Below, in pieces: positions 51,041 through 62,480 of a stretch of DNA of 64,000 bases. Made by a program: the position numbers and the translations under genes. This DNA is from Paulownia fortunei. Taxonomy: Eukaryota > Streptophyta > Magnoliopsida > Lamiales > Paulowniaceae. How positions within the stretch are numbered: the first letter of the stretch is position 1; every line of letters begins with the position of its first letter. Below the pieces are notes generated by a model. That model made no database searches, was not told the origin of the DNA, and saw only the letters and a program-made list of their open reading frames with translations. Location: contig CM033115.1 of the NCBI GenBank assembly GCA_019321725.1, positions 21,896,673 to 21,960,672 on the forward strand, in the 5' to 3' direction.

Positions 51041-54000
51041 TTACATAAAGTTTACCAATTTTTTTTTTTTCTTTTTCTCTTCCTGGTTAGACTTGTGGGC
51101 ATACAGTGAGACAGGACGTGAATAGAGGATTGGATATGGAAGTTGGGAATCAATCTGAGCAATCTTATGCAATTATATTGATGGAGACAAGAAATAAAGA
51201 AAGGTACATGGGGAGGGACCCACTAGCAAATATTTTGTAAATCAGCGTGGGGTCTTTTGAAAATATACAAATCTTTTGTGGTCCCTGACTTGTGATGTAA
51301 AATCTGTAATTTAATGGGAATCTGTCGTGGGGAAAAGGGGGGGGTGGGGGTGTAATTATCTAAAGTTTTTTCTCTCATGCAAAAGACTCTGTCCAAAGTT
51401 TCTACTTTCAGACTTTGGAGAAATACTATTTGGGACCCCTACTTTTCTTGTCTGCCACGTGTTGAGTCCTAAATGTTTAGGCTCCATCATGAGGCCGACA
51501 GCAGGACTGCCAAGCAAATCCGCCGTGTGAGCCGCTACATCATGGCAGCTATTTTAGGCTTTTAGGCCCGATTTTTCTTAGTTTACACATGTGTTTATAT
51601 AATTTTACATCTAAATCTTATTTACAGTTGATTGTAATTTGATAAATTATCGAAATGTATATTTTTCGTATTTATTTGTATTAGACTATTATGATGTTTC
51701 CCATCAATACTTACATTTAATGATATATATATATATATAATTATTCAAAATATATATTTTTATTATAATTATTAGTACTAAAATATTCGAGCGAAATGAG
51801 GTTTGTTCACGTTTCAACTTCACATGCAAACAGGATGTAATTGAAATGTTTGATAAAAAAAAAGTCTTCTTAGAATAATCAAGATTGTATGTAATTCAAC
51901 ATGGAAAAATTGGTTGGATATTATGAGCATTATTGATAGATTGATGGATGAGAAATTCAAGATTCATTATAAATTCAATTTAATCAGGTCATCACATGAT
52001 TAAATGCAGGAAAGTAGGAAACCCTATACATGTATATCCGTAATTGGTATGATTGGTTGATCGGATAAGTCACAAGACATACTTTGACCACAATAACCTT
52101 ATACATTTTCACTAAGTTCTTTTTTTACCCCAACATCGCTATTCAACTATGATGGTGAATGACACCTCTTATCAAGGATTTACAATCAAGAAATAGTTGG
52201 CTTCTAATCTTTTAAGATTGTGTTTAGTATTATTTTTGATGTGATTCGTATCTATTCTTCTACTTGTTAGGTTGCTATTTCTACACATTTTCAATGTCCA
52301 TTTTTAAATAATTGACAAAAAATAGCGTAAATTACAAAAAGGAAGAGTAAAAATATATAAAAAAAAATTATTTATTTTTTTAACTGTCATTTAAAATATA
52401 ATATATATTCAAGTTGGGATTGAGGGACCTAACACCTTGGGAACAAATCAACTAATTTAAAAGGTGAAAGTGATGGAAGAAAAAATAGGATGGAATGAAC
52501 AAGATTTGCAATTATTCAATCAAGATAAGCTTTTGAAGCTTCTTGCAAGAAGCGTGCAAATTTCTTGGATGATATTTTCTTTTTAAAAAGTGATTGACTC
52601 ACATTTTTGCATAGCCAATAAAATCAATGAATGCAATTGAAAAAAATAAAAATAAAAAATCATAGGAACAATCCAATAAATCTTTTGTGTGTGATCTTTA
52701 AACTAAAGCAAAGCGTGTCCTTTGCTCCCCCTTTTGTCCATAATCTTGGATTGACTAAGATGCACTTTCTTTTTTAATGCTGATTTTGATTAGTTAAATC
52801 TTGACTTAAAAGAGGCAAAAATGGGACCATATCACCAAATATAAGGATCTTCTTATTGACCAAACCAATCTTTTTTTCTTTTTTTGGATTCATTAATGAG
52901 GTCATCAAAGAATCACATGTGATTTTTTCCAAGAAAAAATATGGCCAGTGGGTTTCAATCATATCAGCATTTAGAGAATGTTCAAGTTTTCTTCTTCTAA
53001 TCAAGATTGCTATTTATACCTTGTAGTGCAATTCTTCAATTGGAGCCCACTAGCTCTATTTGAGGAATGGTGCTTTTTTATTTATTTTTTTAATTTTGTA
53101 AAAAAATACATAGAAAAATTGAAAATTCCATAAAAATACTTGACAAACCATATTTTAACACCGTATATCTAAGTAGGAAGATCGTATTACCCACCATCGT
53201 TTAACAAACTAGAAAAATGTGTGACAAATTAAAAATGAGAGCAAAAAATTAAGCATTATTTATGATAAATTTGACGTATTTAACTTTTTTTTTTAAAGTT
53301 AAAGTATCACTTTAAACGATGCAATAGTTATTTTAGGAAACGGAGCCTATATAATTAGTGATCCTGCTCGACTATAACTTTAAAAAAACTTAAATATGTA
53401 CTTTGTAAATCTTTCCTGTAGATAATGCTTATTTTTTTGCTCTCACTTTTAATTTATCACTCCTACTCCTAGTTTGTTATGGTTAATATCTCTTGTGAGC
53501 GAAATAGTCCTGTGGTCAACTTTCTTTTCTTTTCGTTTTTTTTTTTTTTAATTTTTTGGTGGGGGATGGTCTAAAAGACTAACGGAAGTAGCCCATCATT
53601 CTTCATCTTCAGGCCCACACAGAAAACCAACAATGTCTGGACAAAAAGCCCATAACTCGGTCCTCCTGTCTTTAAAAAGCAGCAAATAATTTTAAGGATT
53701 TTTTAGGCCCAAAAATAATTTAGGGTGAGACTGTTTGGTGTAATTAGGCACAGAGAGAATTTTCAGGTGAGATTTTCATTTCACATTGTTTTACTATTAT
53801 TTTCAACAAAATCTTCCCTCATTTTTCCCTATAACCAAACTTTGCCTGCTTTCCCTTCTCTACGATCTTCTCCAATTTCAACTATCGTTGCAACTGTCCC
53901 TCCAGTAAACAAACAACAGAAGTCATCGTCACTTCCATTTGTTCAAATAAAAGAAAAGAACTGCATTGCTGCCACAAAGAAAAAGTGGGGGAACTGCGTA

Positions 54001-54492
54001 GAGGCTTCATTCTTGTCTGTAGATTCTCACCTGATAAGAGACCAAAATCTGAAATCCAAAATACTTTCCTTCTCTTACAGTATAACCCTTTTTTACTAGT
54101 AATCATGTTTTCCCCTTCTTTCTTGAAAATATTTATTCTGCATTCACATATTTATGTTCCATTTTCAAAATCTTGGAATTAAAGAAATTGATTTGATCAA
54201 TTTTAGATACCATTATTTCTTTTAAGAGACTACCAAATTGCAAATAAAAACAGTGAAGAGTGGAGTATAAATCAGTAGATTGACATGGAAATGAATTCTA
54301 GACCCTGCAATTTACAGCATCTGCCTGGCTTCTAGTATGTATCCACATGAAAAAGGTCAAAAAGAAAAAGAACATGTAAATACTCTAATGCTTCTCCTTT
54401 TATGTCATCCTACTTCTTCTCCAGGAGGAGGATAAATTTGCACATTCCCATCTTCCATTTTTCCAAGTACCAAGATTTAGTTATGCACATCT
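51041..54492. other. Intergenic region without recognised genes
   Basis: A long AT-rich spacer upstream of the 3' end of the ILL6-like gene. Several short ORFs, for example at 51327-51530 and 53725-54099, show no recognisable domain. A GTTTGGT...ACCAAAC pair at about 53731-53840 hints at a very small inverted-end element but is weak. Confidence 0.5.
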
Positions 54493-57400
54493 TCAGTCCT
54501 GATGTAGCATGCTGATTGAGATACTACGCTCGTGTAGATATCTCTCCGCAATGGCTGCATGAGTAGCTGCGCCTACAGGAAGGGCATCTTCATCGATCAT
54601 GAAATGCGGCGAATGGACCGAGTGCACGGAGCCTAAACTTTCATTCTTGATGCCGATGTAGAAAAAGGATGCTGGGATCACTTCAGAGTAGAATGAGAAG
54701 TCCTCAGCTCCCATTACTGGCTGGACTACCCGGAAATTTGTGGGCCCCACCAAATCAACTGCGGTCTTCTTCACATGTTCATACATCCGGTCATCGTTCA
54801 CCATGGGCGGGTAGATTGTATCCGTGTTCTTGAAGAAGTCTACTGTTGCTGAGCATCTGTAGACCCTGGCTTGGGCTACAATTACCTGTTATGAGATGAT
54901 CAAGGTTTCTCATCAGGCTTCTCTGCAGTGTAATGAAACAGAATTTTGAGTACAAATAATTTGGACAGAGTCTAATGACTAACCTCTTCGATTCTTTTGA
55001 CAAGGTGGTGAAAGCTTGTACTAGAAAAAGCCCTCAAGGTGCCACCAAACTCGACCACATTTGACATCACATCAGGATCATCTCCACTGTTCAAGAAAGT
55101 TACGGACACTACCTGAGAAGTCAAACAAAATTCAAATACCAATCAGGTTTCTGTGCTGTTGGTTAGTGCCAACTGAGAACTGAGTTTTAGATATGTGGTA
55201 GACTTTGTTCATTTTTTTAATTTTGTTCCCATTCCAACTCTTCCAATCAGATAGAAATACCGGTTGCATTAGCAGTGGCTTGTGAGGCCAAGATATCATA
55301 AAGAAATAAAAGGCGATTTTCAGATGTAATGCAAATTTTCAAGTTGCACCCACCTGAGAGTCCAATGGATTGGCTTCTCGAGATACAATGCCCTGTAAAC
55401 TGATAACTGCTGCCGAGGCGGCCAAGACGGTGTCAACCGAGTGATGGAGATTCCGGGCTAAACCCTGTTCACCAGTAATAACAGCCTTGAAGAAGCCACA
55501 ACCAGCGAGTAAAGGACCGGATCTTGACCCAATGACAGCGGTGGGGAGCAGATGCGATACATGCATTGCGAATATAGCCTCAATATCTTCAAGAGCACCC
55601 TCTCCAATCATTCTCTTGGCTCCGTTCCCAGCCTCCTCCGCCGGCTGAAAAAGAAGTACAACTGTCCCCTGTCATGAGAAGCAAAATCTGTATTACTAGC
55701 AAGAGCTACCGGTACTGATAACTGATCAGGTTTAGCACCGTTACAAATTTGTAATTTCACAAAGCTGATTTTCTTCTATAATAATCCAAAAAGATGAAAA
55801 AGATACGAAAGAGCAATCCTAAATCCAGAGGTACATATGATGCTACCGCACTTGCAAGTTGATCAAAAAGTATTTTGAAGGGACCTCCGGCAACCTAAAA
55901 AAATCAGAACTACATCAATTTACAATTGACTGCTGTAAGTTTTGTTTGATAAAGTAAGTGGCTCCACCAGGGTTGGCTCCAACCAAGACAAAAAAAATTA
56001 AACGTCATGGGGCCATTGAAAAAGTATACAACAGGAGTTCCAAAACCACCTCAAACTGAAGCCACATCACTATCAAACTTAACTTCGGCCTAGTAAGAGA
56101 TAGAAACGTGTCTTCGATAATTTCTCCTACACATGTTGCCTATGCGAGTGACTGATGCCCACACGCTATAGGGATTGGGCCCTGATGGAAGAAAAGTAAA
56201 ACTAAGAATTCGTCAGTTGAAAACTTTTAACTCCATTTCCCACTTTTAATACAACGGGATCCCCCTTGATCCTTGCCCGATGTCAGTAACTTTAATTACA
56301 GCAGCGAAGAGAACAACCATCTGGTAACTTTTCTTGAAAGAAAAAGACATTACAAGTTAGGGTGGCTGTAGACTTCGTCACAGACTAATGTAAATTGAGT
56401 GAAATCAGCTTCTGAATTGAAGTTGAGTCAATAAAGGGATTGAGGTAATAGCCAAAATAGCTACCTAATTAAAGCTTTCGGTTCAAGTTGTGTCAAGCAA
56501 GAAGAAATTGTTGAGCATTACTCCTCTGTAGATTAATTGTCCGTACATAGTGATTCCCCTATGTTGACTGATCTGAACTGTTGACAACAGGCTTACATTA
56601 ATCCTAAAACAGTCCAACATTCTCCAAGATTATATCCACTCAATATGCAGAGGACTGATTGATTCTTGTGGACTAAAACTGAAAGTATAAACTTTCAAGC
56701 ACTAAGAAAACTAATTACCACAAAACATTACATGTGCAACTATACCAGCCATTAGACCAACCATCAGAAGCCTCATTTGGCTGAAAAAAACATTTGTATT
56801 AACTACAAAATGCATGCAATCTAATGGAGCGACTAAACAAACCTTCAAGTGTTTTTCGCGCGCCTTCAAAATCTTGGCCGCGCCAATGAGCATAGCCACA
56901 TGAGCATCGTGTCCACACGCATGCATCTTGCCTGCAGTCCTGCTTTTGTGCTCCCATTCAACAGCTTCCTGTGTGAAGACATCAAAAGAGATCAAATTCC
57001 CATCATTTTTAGTCTTCCAAACTACTATTTCAAGCAAAATCAGTTGGCTACCCCATAAAACATTTCCTGGCTAACAATTAGACAACCACAACAGCAAAAG
57101 CAATGTCCACTTATTCCTTATGGTCCCCACCACCAACACCCAAGACTTACTTTTACATTATTATCAACGTGCATACAGAAAGAATCAAGAATCAATTTAT
57201 AATTTGAAAAGAAAGGATTAAAGTCAAACCTGAATTGGCAAGGCATCCATATCGGCCCTGATGGCCACAAAAGGCCGATTCCCGGTTCCAACCATTGCTC
57301 TAATCCCCGTCTTCGCCAATGGGAAGCGGTAGCTTATGTCCAGTTCATCCAATTCCCGGCGAATAAGCCGACTTGTTTGGACTTCTTCGAAAGCTAATTC

Positions 57401-57754
57401 CGGGTTCTCGTGGATTCTCCTTCTAACCGATTTTATCCATTTCACGTTCTCGGGTTTCTTGGCAATTTTCAAGATTTCTACAGAGCACTCCCTGCTCCAA
57501 ACGCTGCAGCCTGTATCAAAGTCTGGGACTAAAGATTTCTGCCCTGATGAAGAAGATTGATTCTTAAATTTCAAAGCGGGCGTGTACAGAGTTGTGAGTG
57601 TGGATTCCAAGAACGAAAACTCATGATCAGGGGATTTTGTGGAGGCTTTTGCTGATACTTTTGATGGGCTGCTGATCATGCAAGAAAGAATGAGAAAAAT
57701 GGATGGTATTATTGATGTGTGAAGAAAGAACGATGTTTTCTGAGGAATTTTCAT
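54493..57754 (-). CDS. ILL6: IAA-amino acid hydrolase ILR1-like 6 (M20 amidohydrolase)
   Basis: Metal-dependent amidohydrolase of the ILR1/ILL family, which releases hormones from amino-acid conjugates. Arabidopsis ILL6 acts mainly on jasmonoyl- and 12-OH-jasmonoyl-isoleucine. Five exons in coding order: 57754-57230, 56968-56843, 55668-55354, 55112-54984 and 54885-54493, giving 495 residues. A hydrophobic N-terminal signal ([19 protein letters not shown]) precedes a long linker typical of ILL6. The M20 core starts at [20 protein letters not shown]. Expected metal ligands are visible: HACGHDAH (C193, H195), QPAEE (E229 region), FAMHVSH (H253) and HSPHF (H459). [10 protein letters not shown] is also conserved. 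The end, SMLHQD, has no KDEL/HDEL retention signal, unlike several ILR1 relatives. The gene looks intact. Confidence 0.94.
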
Positions 57755-57886
57755 TTTTCAGTAACAGATTACTGTGGTGAGTATTTTTGAATAAGAATTC
57801 AAGAATTCCAGAAAATTAAAAAGAGCCAAGCAGGAGAAGTTAAGGATATCGAGGAGGCGTGGGGGGTGGAGGGGTGGGAATAAAAA

Positions 57887-57892
57887 CACGTG
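57887..57892. promoter_or_regulatory. G-box (CACGTG) upstream of ILL6-like gene
   Basis: A perfect palindromic CACGTG, in the context AACACGTGGGG, lies 133 bases upstream of the start codon. This is the binding core for MYC2-type bHLH and bZIP/ABF factors. Arabidopsis ILL6 is jasmonate- and wound-induced, so a working G-box here is plausible but inferred. Confidence 0.5.
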
Positions 57893-59993
57893 GGGATGAA
57901 GAGTGAAGACTATTGAATGCGTAGATAGATATGTCACGTTGAGGAATTATTACTGAAGTTGTGGAATATAGGCCATTGTTTTAGTCCCCAAGTATATGGG
58001 ATGTCATGCAAAGTTGGTCAATTTCTTTCTGCACTATTATTATACTATATAGTATAGAACTATAAATAATTAAATATTATTGCATGTGGACTTAGGATTA
58101 TTCTATCACCATTACAAGCTGTTTTAATTCCAGAGAAAATCATAAAATATAATAAAAACATGACAATATTTTATTTTGTAGAAAAAAGATGACACTTAAT
58201 TTGATTTATTCATTCATTCATGATTTAATTAATAATACAATATGAAAAATACTTAAATTCAACTTAAAAATTATGGGTTGATACTATATATCGTTACCTC
58301 ATAAAAGAAGTTATTTTTATGAACTTATGATCCCTTTTTGCACTCGTTCGCTATATAGTACTAGGCAAAATAATATGGTTAAACCAGACAAATGTAAATT
58401 CATCGTAACTATATAGATATAACTACTTATATTACAAAAAACTTAATTTCGAACAAATTTTTTATTGTTTGCATATATTTTTTCATTTAAGAACTATTTA
58501 TGAAATGCCTATTTTTTAAATTAATATTTATAAAAATAAAATATAATACAAGGACAGAACGTATTACAACTGACAATTGGTATGATTTTCTTTTATCAAC
58601 TTATTTTCATTGAACTCTATTTGATTGGACATGGATGTGGGGGTCCATATTATGGGGGGTGTTGTCCCATTCGTGACATGTGAGGGGTTCATTGCCATGT
58701 GCCTGCCTATTCAATTTGTCAAAGTCTCCGAAGAGGAAATGCCAAAGGCTCGTCGTTTTGAATACCTCTCCCTTTCATTCCCTTTTAATGTATCCCCTTC
58801 CTAGTATATTTTATAATTAATTAAGACATTTCATTTTTTATAATTAACTAAGATATTTTCATTAGGGTTGGACAATTGAAGTTTAATTAATTAAAGATGT
58901 TGACCTTCTGTTTTTGGTAATTAACACTATGGGTAAAATAGAACAATACGAAAATGGAAACCATAAAGTATGATAATGATTCGATAACATGGCATTTAAA
59001 TCAATTAATTTTAATTTATGAGTCAAATCCCTTAATTAATTAACTAATCTAGTTTACTTGTAATTGGCGGCAAGAGTATAATATTTAGAACTAAATAGTA
59101 TATAAACATAATACAAGCTTTTCAAATTCGTATATAATTTTATGCAAGACAAATATTCCATCTTTCTTTTATATGTTACACATCTAATTTCTTAAAAAAT
59201 AGAGAATTTTTTTGTTAATTAGCCCTTATTTTTAGTTCAGAGTTGTCATTTGTAATAAATATTTATATAATCTCTCATGTGTTGCAATAAAAAAAATGGT
59301 ACTAACCTAGCCATAAGCTAAATTAATATCACCAAAAAAAATTGAGTTTGGCATACGACTTCTCTACTAGAATTATGACATTTTAAATTAATTCTTTTTT
59401 TTTTTAATTCAAAAGATCAAATAAATCTCGAGATAGAGAAACATATATTCGTTTATTTCTATCTCTCTCTCTCTCTTATATTATTAGAACAACTATCAAT
59501 ATTGCGTATTTGTTTTAAGAAGTACGATTCTAGCATTCTTCCAAAGTCTAGTTTTATCTAATTTCACTTGATCCGGACGCAACGTTGAGCATTGATAACC
59601 ACTCTTTTTATCCACAGCACATTTTTCTTTGCTTATTCTTTCCAATTATAAAGTTCTAAAAGAACAAGCTGCTACATTTTCAAGAATTTCCAAAATCCCA
59701 CTATAAGAATCCTACCTTGACAATTCACCACCACAAACATTCCCCAAAATTCTCAACCAATTGCCTAACTTGAAAATCAAGGCATGATCATCAACACTTT
59801 TGGCACCATCCATAGGTCCCTCAGCGTGCATAAATAGGAATTGAACTTACGGATTCGTCAATTATGAGTTCGACGACGCGTTCATACAAAAAGAACAAAT
59901 AAGTTACAGTAACTTGTTATCCACTACCAAATCACGACATGAAAGTAGTCCCTTAATTAAGAAGTATAAAATGCTTATTTTGTTTACATATTT
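57893..59993. other. Intergenic region, ILL6 promoter to PsbS 3' end
   Basis: AT-rich spacer between two genes on the minus strand. It should contain the distal ILL6 promoter and the PsbS 3' UTR. A CT run is present at about 59463-59476. No conserved ORF was recognised. Confidence 0.6.
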
Positions 59994-61826
59994 TTAATCT
60001 TCTTCCTCATCAGTAACAAATTTTCCAGTTCCGGGATTAATGGCAGCGAAGAAGAAGAAGGCTACGTTGAACAACAGAAGGGGTTCGATTTCGCTAATGG
60101 GAACTCCTGTCTCGATATTCAACTGTGCCAAAGCTCCTTTCCCAGTGATAATTTCTCCAATTATGGAGAAGGCAATCCCAAGTTGAGCCAATCTCCCAAC
60201 AAACAGCTCGTTTGCTTTTGTGAATCCGAATAAAGGACCTGTAACATTCAATTCTTGCATGTTATTATTAACCTATGCAACTCCAAGAATGAAAATATAA
60301 TGATTCTTTAATGTGAAATTACCACCTTCTCCAAGACCCAGAGCAGCCCTGAACCCTTTTCCAGGGGCTATAACAGCCTTATCAAGTCCGGTGGCATCGT
60401 CGACGAAGCGGCCACGGTCTCCTAATGCTCCAATGGCTCCAAGAAGGTTAAAAAGGATGAAGAATAGAAGAAGGGGCTCAGCCTCATAGATTGGAATTCC
60501 AGTTTCTAAGTTTAGTTGTGCCAGAATTCCCTTCCCAGTTATTGCTTCTCCCAATAGGGATGCCTGCGCAGTTAATGTCATTTTTCTTGTAAAATAAAAT
60601 AAAATAAATTTGGCTCTTTTTTGGGGTTAAATTCATGAACAGTTCTTGAGGCCAAAATTTCATATCATTTGATGCAAGCAAAATTTCAACAGAGGATTAT
60701 TGCGATCTTGGACAATATTGACACACTCCTTTAACAACAATTGTCAAAACAGGGCATTTCAAAAGTCGATGCATCTGCTTTTGTAGCTGAGAAAAATTGA
60801 CAGATAAATGGATTTGTCGGATACTCACTTGGCCCAAAGTGGAAATTTTAACTGATCTTGTAAATATTACATTGTGGAAAAATACCGTGCGATCAAAGAA
60901 TTTGACAAAATTAATTACTAACAATTTTTTTATATTTAATAGTACAACTCCAGTCATCCCCGTGATCGATTGTTGCTAATTAATGAGAGGACTAGCATCC
61001 CCCATCTCATAATTATGTGGAGAGTAAAAGTTATACTAGGTTCGATGCATAAATCTACAATTGACTTATGTTAACTAATGTAGTAGAAGTTTTTTTGTAT
61101 AACTTTTTGAACAATTTTTTTTTTTCCTCTTCTAGTATTTCATGTATTATTGGAGAGCTGAAAAATGTTTAAAATGCAGTGATTTATTTTTATTTTTTCT
61201 TTTTTTCCCATTCCCATTCAACTATGTCCTCTCTTTTATTGAATCCTGAATATTTGTACATTATAAAGAGAATGGGTGTGTTTGGTTGGAGGGATTGGAG
61301 GAGAGGAGGAATTGGGCTGCAGGAGTGGACACATCACTCCCTGTTGAAGGCTCCAATTGATCAATGTTGTGAACTATACAAAGGACAATATGCATCAATT
61401 AAATAGTCATCGCCTAAAATATAGCTAAGCCCAACTCAATTAAGTAGAAGAAAAAAAGAAAAGAAAATCTTAAAACTAGTTAAACTAATCAAATGTCAAA
61501 AGTTTCTCTTAAAATTTTGAAAAATTTCACTAATTTGAGCCAATTGTACCTCATTTTAGTTAGAGAAAGCCGACACCAACTATTTTCACATTAGTATGGT
61601 ATTGATCATTTTAAATCTAAACTTTCATAGTATTGTTTTTGAACTCCACCCAAAATACATCTTACCACTAGATTGAATTGAAAATATTGTTCATACTTAT
61701 AAACATGACCATCTTTATTTTTAGACTTTGTATGACGTAAAGTTTCTTAGTGTTCCATACTTTTTCTTTGTTTTTAATTTTACTTCCTACAATATTAACA
61801 TATCAAAAGTCTCTCACTTAGGTAAC

Positions 61827-61859
<33 letters not shown>

Positions 61860-62395
61860 CAACAACATTACCATAATCAGCATTAATCCTATGTTAACTC
61901 GTGCAAGTAAAATTAGCCAAAAAACATCAGAGATAAAATAATAATAAATAAACTCACCGCAAAACCAATCATGGCAACACGACCTACAAAGAGCTCATTT
62001 TGCTTAGTAAAACCAATTCCACCCGATGTCCCAAAGATGCCATCTTCCACCTTAGGCTTTTCCTTCACCACTGGGGCCTGTCCAAAATAAAACCAATCTT
62101 TTCAATCAAGAGGAAAAGGAAAATGTCAAGTAAAAGGGAACTACAAAATCCCTTGATCTCATGGCTATATTATATATAGAAGAATAAAAAGACAAAACCT
62201 TCTTAGCAGGAGCCTTGGTTTTTGACTTGAAGAGAGCAACAGTTGTAGCACTTGATGAAGATAGAGGAGAAATATTGGTTCTTGGGGCAACAGAAACTGA
62301 GAAAAGGGCTTTGGCTTTAGTCTTTGAATTAGCAATGGCAGCCCTTTGACATTGCCAGCAACATGATTTGCAGTGAGCAGCATTTTCTGAGCCAT
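59994..62395 (-). CDS. PSBS: Photosystem II 22 kDa protein PsbS, one-base frameshift in exon 1
   Basis: Thylakoid four-helix protein that senses low lumen pH and switches on energy-dependent non-photochemical quenching. Exons in coding order: 62395-62199, 62077-61958, 60563-60323 and 60238-59994. The mature protein shows its two internal repeats: TKQNELFVGRVAMIGFA with GKGILAQLNLETGIPIYEAE, and TKANELFVGRLAQLGIA with GKGALAQLNIETGVPISEIE. The conserved Glu residues of each repeat are present, and the end is GKFVTDEEED. Exon 1 starts MAQKMLLTAN in one frame, but ATTVALFKSKTKAPAKK, which joins exon 2, is in another. One extra base near the C run at 62284-62287 (minus strand CCCC) would join them and give about 267 residues. 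No in-frame alternative ATG exists. The damage is limited to the transit peptide and may be a base-calling error. Confidence 0.92.
61836..61859. repeat. (TA)n microsatellite
   Basis: A pure TA run inside the second intron of PsbS, between the exons at 61958-62077 and 60323-60563. No coding effect. Confidence 0.9.
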
Positions 62396-62423
62396 ATATG
62401 TATTATGTATGGCTACTCTGTGT

Positions 62424-62451
62424 TGTGTGTGTGTGTGTGTGTGTGTGTGTG
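62424..62451. repeat. (GT)n microsatellite in PsbS leader
   Basis: It reads (CA)n on the coding strand and lies about 30 bases upstream of the PsbS ATG, just downstream of a TATA-like element. Confidence 0.9.
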
Positions 62452-62473
62452 GAGAGTGGAGAATTGATATTGT

Positions 62474-62480
62474 TTTTATA
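62474..62480 (-). promoter_or_regulatory. TATA box of PsbS
   Basis: TATAAAA on the minus strand, about 80 bases upstream of the ATG at 62395. It would place transcription start near 62445, inside or beside the (CA)n tract. Confidence 0.55.

Noticed and set aside
51327..51530. 67-residue ORF in an AT-rich spacer
   Set aside because: Short, begins in a G-rich tract and matches nothing I recognise.
53725..54099. 124-residue plus-strand ORF in the spacer before ILL6
   Set aside because: No domain or family resemblance, a non-ATG start, and no splice or promoter context. Not enough to call a gene.
61277..61320. GTGTTTGGTTGGAGG motif like a MITE terminus in a PsbS intron
   Set aside because: No inverse partner was found at a sensible distance, so an element could not be bounded.
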